Below, piece by piece: positions 46,401-57,600 of a stretch of 64,000 nt of DNA. The number at the start of each line of letters is the position of its first letter. Positions within the stretch are counted from its first letter, which is position 1. A program made the position numbers and the translations under genes. The notes under the pieces were generated by a model. It worked only from the letters and a program-made list of their open reading frames with translations, was not told where the DNA came from and searched no databases. Origin of the DNA: Candidula unifasciata (taxonomy: Eukaryota; Mollusca; Gastropoda; Stylommatophora; Geomitridae); assembly GCA_905116865.2 (NCBI GenBank), contig CAJHNH020006201.1:186001-250000 (forward strand), read 5' to 3'.

Positions 46401-49400
46401 TACTTTGCATGTGCAAGCCTTAAAGTTTTGCTGACCAACAAAAACGGGACAATGAAGGACATTTTGTGAGTTTTCCACTGGCACAGGAATAGAGCAATTA
46501 TAGGGTGACTCATCTGCAGTGAAGTTGGAAACTCGACTATTGAGTAACAAGGGTAAGATTGCTGTCTTTCTAGAGTGCAGTTTGAGGATTTGAATTGTTT
46601 AAATTCTATTAACTGTCAGTTGCTTTTCTACAAATGGAAACATATTTTTTTTTTTAATTGTTTCTGCTTAGTGAGTTAATTCCTTCTGTCAGTAAAGGGG
46701 CCCTATTTGGTGGGCGAGGGGGATATACCCACTGCCCTCCTAACAAGCATGTCGTAAAACGTAATAATTAGGGGTGTTTGCTTCAAAGTTGGAGTGCATC
46801 TGCCTGAGAGGCAAGGAACCGACAGTCTGCATTCTGCATAATAAACCAGATCTGTAAAATGGATGCACATTCAAAACTCAAGTTCTGGAACAATTGTAGA
46901 ATTGGACGAACAGCCAGAACTTTCGGCCAGAGTTAACAGCGAGAAGAAGAAGAAGAAGCAGCAGAATCGGTAAATGTTGAAACTAGGGGTTGACTCATTT
47001 TTTACCTGAGCTGTTTTATATTATGGGACATTTTGATTTGAAATCATCATGCAGGAGATCTGTGATTCCATACCTTATTTTTTCTTCTGTCAATGAACAC
47101 AGTCCAAGAGCTTGCACGGAGATCCCGCTGCTGCCTTGCTGGAAGTCCTTGACCCCGAGCAGAATCATAATTTTGTTGATCAGTATCCTTTTGAGCTCAG
47201 CTGCTGTCTTGGGTTCAAACCCAGCATCAGAGCAACTTTTTGTGTGTGTGTTGTAATTAACGTTGGCTCCCAGGTTGACAAGCTATAATGGGTATCAGGT
47301 AATGGGAAGTAAAGAGGGCCAGTGTGATGTTGACTACATCACCAGTGGATTTCCCATTGCTCTTAAACAAAATTAATATGTCTAGCATCACATGCCGATG
47401 CATCACTGGCATAGAAAAGGGCCCTTTAGCTTACTTTGTTCCCCGTGTGGGTTCCATGGCCTCATTGTGGGGAAAGCAAGAATAGACCCACTGCCTCCCC
47501 AACAAGCATGTTGTAAGAGTCGACTGATTGTTGGTTTCCTTCGAAGTCGGAGTGCATCTGCCTGAGAGGGGAGGAACCAACAGTCTGCATAAAAATAAGT
47601 CAGATCTGTAAAACAGATGTGCACGTGACATGCAGGTTCTGGAACAAGTCTAAAGTCCATAGGGGAATGAACAACCAGAACTGTCGGCCAGAGTTTACAG
47701 CTGGTGAACCCGAAGTTGAAGAAGAAGAATTTAATTTGTTTTTTACTAGTGTCTTGATGAGTGTTCGTCTGTGCAGTTGTCAGGATGCTACCGCAGTGGC
47801 TCACCTCACGTGCTTTCTTCATGACAAAAATTCATTTTATATACTGGAATAGTGACATTATTCCAGCAACATGATGTTATGTCCAAGCACCTTTAAATAG
47901 AATATGGACTTAACAGTGCATCCCCCAATAGGGGCCTAATAATGAATCCTCCAAAATATGGGCCTAACAATGCATCCCCCAAAATACGGACCTACGAATG
48001 GATCCCCCAAAATGTGGGCCTTACAGTGGACCCCCCAAAATAGGGACCTTACAATAGATCCCCCAAAATGTGGGCCAACAGTGCATCTGCCAAAACATGG
48101 GCCTTACAAGGATTTCTCCAAAATAAATACCTAATAATGCATCCCCTGTTGATCGTTATACTTTGCCTGCCAATCCCAGCTTGACCCAGCCTAGCAGTGG
48201 TACTAGGAAAAGTCCTGGGAAGTAGATCTGCCCATCATGATGTCAGTAGCATCACTCATCAAGTGCTGAATGGTTTCCTAAAAACTACACCCCTGGCACC
48301 AGTTAGATTTGCATCCCCCCCCCCCCCCCCCTCCAAATATGGACTAAGTCCTGCAATGCCTTCATAGCACTAGAAAGAGCTTAACTGCCACTGCTTTCTT
48401 TCTTTATGTTATTCTTTTCTTTATTTTCTTTCTTTATGCTGTTCTTTCCTTCATTTTATCAAATTTTTGTTTTCCTTGTCAATAAGATGCTATAAAAATT
48501 ATCTTTGTGAGCAATAAATGAATGTGACCCTTCATAATCACACACACTAGAATACAGATTCTTGAATGTCATGTTTTTCAGTAGTATGATTAAACCAGCA
48601 GATTCTGAAAACTTCTGTAATTTGTATGAAAACTGACATGGCAACCCCTTGACTCATTGCCAGTTACTTGAACGTGCCCTTTGACCTTTCCCAAGTACTT
48701 TTCATTGCAACAGCTAACAACCTGGCAACAATACCACCGGCTCTCCTTGACAGAATGGAAGTCATTCAGGTATGATCTTCAGCTGCAGAAACAACTTTTA
48801 TACTAGATTTTAAAGTGTTCTAGCCATTTGCTTTGCTCCCTACAGACCCTGAGCAACGGATCGAACCAGAAGAGACAAAATCTTGTTCTGTGAAATTGGT
48901 CCTGTCACCTTCTCCTTGACTTCCTCTTTCACTGCTTCAAGTGTGAGTTGTTGAGTTGAGTTGACTCAAGAATTGACATCACAGCACTCGGGGAATTCTC
49001 ATGTGGGCTCCGTTCTAACCTTTGGCAGCCAGCGCCGAGTTTCAATACCAATGGTACCGGTCACAGTCTGGTTATATGTCCATCTTGCCTTTTCTCTGAG
49101 TGTTGTGAGCCGGCCGAACCCTCTGGTTACACCCAGGTGCCTCATTCACTCCAGGCCATAATAATCATGTTTCTATACTGATTCCATTGCTTGTTCCCAA
49201 AGGGCCTTGACCACATCTGCCTTGTCATGTATCAATTCACCACCCAGTGGTGCAGATCCAGCCAATCTGTCTGCCTGTTCATTACCCACTACGCCAGTGT
49301 AAAGGAAGATATAAGGTTCTGTTTCTGGCGGCCTTGACCATAGACACATCATGTTGTTGTAGAGTTTCTGAGATGTTGTCTTTCTATCTTGTTCTTGACC

Positions 49401-52400
49401 TGTCTTGTGCTCTACATCCCTCTCCTCTTTTAGTGTATGCCATGTATGGTATGGCATCACAAACAGTGATTTTGATTTTCTGTCCTTGTATGTAATTTAG
49501 AATTGGTTCTGGGCAGACTTTTCTCCTGGTTACTCTGGCAGCCATTCTCAGACATCTTCTTTTCAGTTATCTTTAATCGCCCTTAATCTTTTAATCACAT
49601 ACCCTTGTCGTGTGGGTTCTGTGACCCCCTTGTCGTGTGGGTTCCGTGACCCCCTTGTCGTGTGGGTTCTGTGACCCCCTTGTCGTGTGGGTTCCGTGAC
49701 CCCCTTGCCGTGTGGGTTCTGTGACCCCCTTGTCGTATGGGTTCCGTGACCCCCTTGTCGTGTGGGTTCCGTGACCCCAGTTTTAGGGAAAAAGGATGTA
49801 CCACTGCTCCTTAACAAGCACATCATAAAAGGCGACTGTTTAAGGATTTGCTGAAGTAATCTTGAGCTGAAAGATGCAGATATTGCAGCCTAGCTGTAAA
49901 TCACGAAGCCACACTTTTAGGGAAAACACAGACAAAGAATCGTACACTATCTGACCACCTTACGCAGTACCTAAGGGAGTACATGCCCAGTGAGTCAACA
50001 CTTTGTTTATAGTTGTATAGAACTACAAGAGAACTCCTAAAAACAGTCAAGTTTATCACAACGTGAACGTAAAAAGAAGAAGAAAACACTGTGCCTGACC
50101 CTCTGTGGATAGAATGGATATATTTACCTCATTAAGTCCCAAGCAATGCCTGATGTTTATGACTCTACCTCTTGATTTCCCTGCCTAGCATAATGCGCTT
50201 TCTTGCCTTTGACATTCATTTTTGTCCCAGGGTATGCTGGTGTGAAAGGCAATGAGAGAGCAGATGCTCTGGCTGGCAGTGCAACTATCAGGAATGGGCT
50301 CCCTCTGTGGCAGGACAGAACATCATCTGCCATTCCGAGAGACTTCTTCTTTGATCAGTTTTATGGAAAATGATTTTTTACCGAACAGACTGGATACCCT
50401 GGGTGTACCAATTGGAGCCGTGAGACAGGAAAACCATGTGGAAGCCACTCGTCGTTACATCAGCCAGAACAGAATGGGCCACTTGGAGACAAACTCAGGA
50501 GGATCGTATCAATTCCTAATTTCTGATTGCGATGAAGATGATCTCAAAAATGAACACTGAACCTCTAACATTTGATCAGAGCATACTTAAGAAATCTGGC
50601 TTTTCCAGTGGTCACTACCAGTATGTATAATGCCACTTTGAAGGTAATGTATTTGGGATTTGTCATCATAATTATTTATTTAATTTGGCATCTCCTGCTA
50701 AACCTTCTGGCACTGAAAGTATTAAATCTTTTCTGTTTCAGATAATGATTGCTCTCTGACACAGATGCTATGTCTAGATGTATCAATTGGAACAGTGTGA
50801 TGTGAAAACAGGCAAGAGCTCTTAATCGTTACATCAACCAGTGCAGAACAGAAGTCGTCAGCATAAAGAAACTTTCTTAGGAGAAAGTCTCAGCACTTAT
50901 GGGTACAGTGTAGACCTGATAAGGAGAACTTACCAGAGACCCTAGGAATAGTTCTTCTTACCAGAAATGTCTCTTATATATATATATAATATTTCAAGCA
51001 AGAACAATTGCCTGGCATAAAAAAATATTTTTAATCACAACAGAAATTCACCAGATCTGAGATTGCCTTAAGCAGTCTGCACGTATACCAAACATGCAGT
51101 GAAGTTGATCTTGAATGTCGAATTAAGAATCGAAATCACAGCACTAGGGGCACTCACATAAATGCTCCAATATGAGCTTTGTCTTAAGTATGGGCTTTGA
51201 TTTGTCACACAATGACTTTGTCTTGTCACAATATTCTCTGAGTCGTGTAACAGTAATCTCTGTGTCTTGTCACGATATGAGCTTTGTCTTAAGTTGGGCA
51301 GGGCCTTTGTGTTGATCTTCACAGTATTCTCTGTGTCGTGTAACAGTAATCTCTGTGTCTTGTCACGAAATGAGCTTTGTCCTAAGAGATCTCTGTCAGG
51401 AGATTGTCACAGAATAAACTTTGTCTTGTGTCTCATGTGAGTTCTGTCGGCCCAACAGATCCCGGGCTATACAGTGGAGGAAAAGATGCACATCGCCCGC
51501 AGACACTTGATCCCCAAACAGCTGAAGGAGCATGGGTTGACCAATCAGCAGCTGCAGATCACTGATGATGCTGTTAAAATGATCAGTAAGTTTGCTGTCA
51601 TTAATTCTTTTTAAGTTGTTTGTAGTTTGAATTCAGTGGAATTTTCTTGATTGCTTCTGTTTCAGTTTATCTTCTTCTTTGATTATCTTCTGTTTCAGTT
51701 TATCTTATTCTTTTAATAACTTCTGTTTCAATTTATCTTCTTCTTTGATTAACTTCTGTTTCAGTTTATCTTCTTCTTTGATTAATTTCTGTTTCAATTT
51801 ATCTTCTTCTTTGATTAACTTCTGTTTCAGTTTATCTTCTTCTTTGATTAACTTCTCAGGTTTAATCTTCTTGCTTGTTTTCAATTTATCTTTCTTTGAT
51901 TAACTTCTTCTGTTTCTTATTCTTTTAATAACTTCTGTTTCAATTTCTCTTCTTTGATTAACTTCTGTTCAGTTTATCTTCTTCTTGATTAATTTCTGTT
52001 TTCAATTTTCTTCTTCTTCATATCTAGTTTATTATCTTCTTCTTTGATTAATTTTCTGTTTCAATTTATCTCTTCTTTGATTAACTTATGTTTCAGTTTT
52101 CTTTGATGAACTTTCTTCAGTTTTCTTCATTCTTTGATTAATTTCTGTTTCAATATATCTTCTTCTTTGATTCTTCTGGTCAGTTTATCTGTCTTCTTTC
52201 TATAAAAATCCATTTGCTTCGTCTCTTATCTTCCTAACGATACTTTATGGAGGTGTTGGTTGGGGGGGGGGGGGGGGGAGGGGGGATGTAAGGATCTTCT
52301 GTATGCTCTTTCTGTTGATTTGCATAAGTTCATCTTTATTTCTTTGAGCTTATTCTTGATGCAGTTATTTTATCTTTTTTCAAAATTTTCCCCTTGCTCT

Positions 52401-54568
52401 GCGTTCATTGTAATTCTTCAGCATGGCTCTCTGTGGCTGTTGGTACCAGGGCGTTTTCATCATATGGCCAAACCATCTCATCTATTGCTATTTAATGAAC
52501 TGTATGGCTAGTTTCAGGTTATTCTAATTTCTTTATGATTAAATGTATCACTTCTTATTACTCCGGCAGCTCTTTTAAGACATCTCATATGTGTTGTTAT
52601 GATTTGGCGCTCCTTAGTTGTAGTAATGTCCAAGTTTGACACTGATAGCATAAAGTTAGTTGTGTATCCTTTACAGAATATTGCAAAATTTGTTTTGGTA
52701 TAACAGAAGTGTTTGTGGTTGTATTTTAGTTCTCAACTACACAAGAGAAGCTGGTGTGCGCACACTAGAGAGAAGAATTGCTGCCGTCTGCCGTGCCGTG
52801 ACTGTGAAGGTTCTGGAGTCACGCCCCAAAACAGAGTTTCACAAACTGGAGGTATCCAAAGAAAAAGAAAAGGACAAGCAGAAAAAAACTGAAGATGTCA
52901 AGGATGTGTCAGCGATTGCTCATCCCCCTGAAATGCCGATAATCATCGACGAGGTGGCACTGGAGGACATTCTTGGGGTTGGTTTGAACTTGATAAACAT
53001 TTTTGTTTTTAAATATTTGTGAAGGGGGAGGAGGAGGTAGATGGAAAAGGGGGGGGTGGAGTTGGGAAGGAAAGTGGGGAAAAGGGTGGGAGAGGGGTGG
53101 AGTTGGGAAGGAAAGTGGGGGAAAGGGGGTCTTACGGAGCATTTGTAAAAGGTAAATAATTAAGGGTTTGCTGATATCGCATGTGTTGGGCTAAAAGCCA
53201 CAGATATCACAGCCTAGCCTAGCTGTGCAGCCATCTACAGAGAAGCATACAACATGAGAGGTTACAAGGTTTTACCACCTTTTCAAAGGCGAAATTTACG
53301 GAAAAGTAGAGAGACAGAGAAGAAGGGTTACGGTTGAGAGGTTACGGTTGAGAGGTTACGGTAGAGAGGTTACGGTTGAGAGGTTACGGTTGAGAGGTTA
53401 CGGTAGAGAGGTTACGGTTGAGAGGTTACGGTTGAGAGGTTACGGTGTCTGAATGAGAAGTTACTGGTTTGGAATCCCAGTTAATACTGAGTATTGTTGA
53501 CCAGAATGATTAAGTTTCTGATGATACCACTGTTTCCCCAATTCGTTTGGGTAGTGAGATCGATTATGTTTTTTGTTAGATAAAGGCCAAAAGCAGGAGG
53601 TTCTGTGAGCAACTTGTGCACGTAAAGACATCCCACAGGAGTTGGAAATTGCAAAGAGTAGGCTATAAGGCAGCTGCACTGGAAAAATTGTTAGGAAAGA
53701 AAGCCTACCCTCATGGGGTTAGTGTTTTATTGAGGAACTTGAACCTCACACAAAAGCATACTGTAGCTGGATCGCTGACCTCCAAGCTGATCGTCAGCAT
53801 GGGTTGATGAACTTCCATTGAAGGAGGAGCAAAGAAAAAAGGAAGAATTTTGCAAGCCATATAAGGAGGTATTTTAGTAGTAGTAGACAACCGCCAGTCA
53901 CGGAGGACCATTGAGTTGGTTTCCTCCTTGAAGTCTCTCCCTCTATAGCTTGCTGCATTTGGCTTCTTTCAAATTATGACGTTCCATCTTTCGCTGTCTG
54001 CCTCCAACTGAATCGGGGTATTTTAAGCTATACATTTTATTATCGGATATTTTGGATGCCTTAACTCTTTGAGTCCCAAGGAACGCATCGTTTGTTCATA
54101 GGTTCCTATCTAGAAGCCCAGTAAATGCATGATGCACTGATTTTATTACTTTCTTTATTACCCCCTGGGCCTGTGATGCTAAACCCCATGGGACTCAAAG
54201 AGTTAACTCTCTGATTCAGAAGCCTTACAGCAGATACAAGAGAAAGGTAGTGACCATTGTGAAAAAGCCTGAGTGCATGACTTTCAGAATGTGGTCTGTA
54301 GAGCCAGATTTGTTTTATTAACATGCTGGGACCAAATACTAAAAGGTGGACAGCATATTATATGATGGTTTGGGATTCACTAGGAAGAATGAATTGATTG
54401 AATGGAATTGAAAGTCTGAGTAAAGGCACAGTTCATACTGGCAAGTGCAATCTGGCTGGTGCATTTCAGTTTCAGCTCAGGAAACATGTCACACAACGAC
54501 TGTTGTGTCTGGTCTAATCCTTGCAACAGTAAAATACAACTGTAATATGTAACAACTGGAAAGGTTTA

Positions 54569-54628
<60 letters not shown>

Positions 54629-57600
54629 GGAGGGAGAGGAAGGGAGGGAGAGAGAGAGAGGAAGGTGACAAGAAAAGACTGTTAACCTTGCGCATATTTG
54701 ATAAATATAAGTCATTAAAGATGCGCACCAAACGTACAGGAAGTCTTTTCAATCACAGTTAACTATGGGACGAGGATGTATATAAGGGCGAGGAAGGGGG
54801 GGGGGAGATCTTAAAAACTATAGATGTGTCCAGAGTGACATGACAATAACCCAGCTCATAGGTCATTAGATGCAGAGAAACGGGATTTCCCACACCAATA
54901 GGCAAAGCGTATGTCAATGATGATATCACTAAAAGGCAAAGGTAATATTCAGGACTATCTTCTGTCATCTTCTATCTAGTGATATTGATGTCAGACATTC
55001 ATATATATATATATATCAAGCAAAGATATAAACCCAAACCAAAAGTATATCAGCGAGCTTTACAATATAACAAACACAAACAAAACATGAGCGTTGCGGC
55101 TATTGAGCCTTTATCAGCACATACACAAATAAGAGAATACACACAATATCATTTACCTTTGTATCTCAAAGCAGCCAGGTCAATGTCTAGCCGGTAGACT
55201 GCATATATATATATATATATAAAAACACTATTTTGTCAGCATCCTTGTAGTGCTTGAACATGTACATTTTTAAAGATCTGTTTTACTGTTTCTGCAGCCA
55301 ATTATTTTTCATCAAGAGATGTCTCAGCGTCTGTCTCAACCAGGCGTAGCAGTGGGGCTGGCTTGGACACCCATGGGAGGGGAGATCATGTTTGTGGAAG
55401 CCACCAGAATGGTTGGAGAAGGCAAAATAACTATGACTGGACAACTTGGTGACGTCATGAAAGAGTCTGCTTCTCTGGCGTTGAACTGGGTTCGAGCCAA
55501 TGCCAAAAAGGTATATTAAGTTCTCTTTTGAAATTTAGAAAGTCGTCTTATTATTTACCTGCATGTAGTTTTCGAATGAGAAGGCCACAGCCTCTGTGAT
55601 GTGTCTCTTGCGATGTATGTCTTATTCCTGATCCCACACCACTTGACCATTCATTGTCCAGACCTCCTCAGTCAGTTTCCCCAATTGTTTTTTTTTTTTT
55701 TTTTTTTACAAATTAGAGAACCATTTACTTGTGAATCCCGAAATGTAATTTATGTTGTAATCTGCAAAAGATGCAACAAGGCATACATTGTGGAAACTGA
55801 CAGGAAGCTAGCTGATCGGTTTTGGGAACATCTTTCCAATATTGAAGAGAAAAAAAAAAGACTTAAACCAATCCCTCTCCGTTTTAACAGCTCTGACCAC
55901 AGAGTCAAAATGATATATATGTCACAGCGAAAAAATCTTGCTCTGGTGATCATACCACATGCCTTGCTTTGGAAAATCACCTCATCCACAGTCTAGGTGT
56001 TCTAAGTCCAGAAGACATTAATGTCCGAGCCTACCTCCATCTAAACAGTTGTACTGTTCTGTGACTTAATTTTTATTGTATTATTTTTATGCTTAATTTA
56101 TTTTATATTTTTTTTTATTCTGTCTTTTATCAGTACCAAATATGAATCATTGACATTTGTATATCTACTACTCTTTTATTCCTTCTATTATATGTTATCA
56201 TCATTACTTCTACGACTATTTTACGACCCTTCCTTTTTTTATTTTATTCATTCCACATCATCTTTTTATTGTTTCTCATGTGACCCCTTGGTGGTTGGAG
56301 TACTCTACCCTTTGATATTCTTGTGAAGTTCAGTTCATTTTGAGAGAGGCCCTGGCTAAAACGTTGATTTGTATGGTTTTTTGCATATTTTTCTGCTTAC
56401 CCATTTTGTCAAACTTTCAAGTCATAGTTCGCTGTTCTATTCAGCTTAGTTCCATTGGAATGCCAACTGGCCAAACCTGGGATCTCCCTACCGCATTAAG
56501 GAAGTAACACCTGTGATAGTAAACGGCATCCCACTATGGAAGCTAGGGTGAATCCTCTTCCTCTTCTACTGCATTCGTCCATAAAAAGGTGGTTGATGCG
56601 TTGTGTTGTGGTTACCGGCTAGGATATCTGCATCTTTCAGCCCAACATGTCTGATTTATAACAATGCGTGTTAGGGGGACAATGGGTATGTCCCCCCGCA
56701 CCAAAGGGGGCCCTGAAACACACATATGAAGTTAGACTGCATAATTTTGCCTCTGCAAACATACACATGTGACCAGAATGAGAATGCATAATTGAAAAAA
56801 TAAAATAACGGAAGGGTCGTAAAATTGTTTTAGGCAATAACATATGAATACAGTAGTATTGTATAAATTCTTCTTTATTTAATCATCGACTGGAGCTTCT
56901 TCTTCTTCGCGTTCAACCGCTGTAAACTCCGGCGGAAAGTTCTGGTATGTTCGTCTACTTTTGGACTGAAGTCCTGTTTCAAAACCTGAGTGTTGCGTGT
57001 GCATAAGTTTGACAAATCTGACTCATTTGTGTGCAGAATGTTGGTTCCTTGTCTCTCAGGCAGATGCACTCTGACTTCGAAGGAAGCTCCCAATTAGTCG
57101 ACTCTTACGACATGCTTTTGGGTAGGCAGTGGGTCCATTCTTGTTTTCCCTATAATAGGGCCCCGGAACCCACACAGGGACCATCGACTTCTATGTGATG
57201 AGAACTACATTTTCTCTTACGTTATCTACTGTATACATTGACTTTTGTTATTCTTTGTAACAAGCTTATCAGGTATTTATCGACACTCATAGAAAGAAAT
57301 GAAGTAAAGTTAAAAAAGAAGTTGCCAGAAAAAAAAAATGTATACCAAATCGTGAGGTTCTGGAATAAGACTTAAGTCCAGAAGTGGATGAACAACCAGA
57401 AATTCCTGCTGGAGTTTACAGCGGGTGAATGTGAAGAGCAAGACAAAGAAGACATACCACACAATCCCCGTACATACAAAACTGGATGTTACGATAAATG
57501 CCTGCCTTATTTCCAGCTTCGTCTTGGAGAGCAAGAAAGACCTGCTCCACAATACAGATATCCACATTCACTTCCCTGCCGGAGCTGTGGGGAAGGACGG

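Noticed and set aside
54489..54752. Ser/Leu-rich minus-strand ORF
   Set aside because: Translation of a (GA)n microsatellite.
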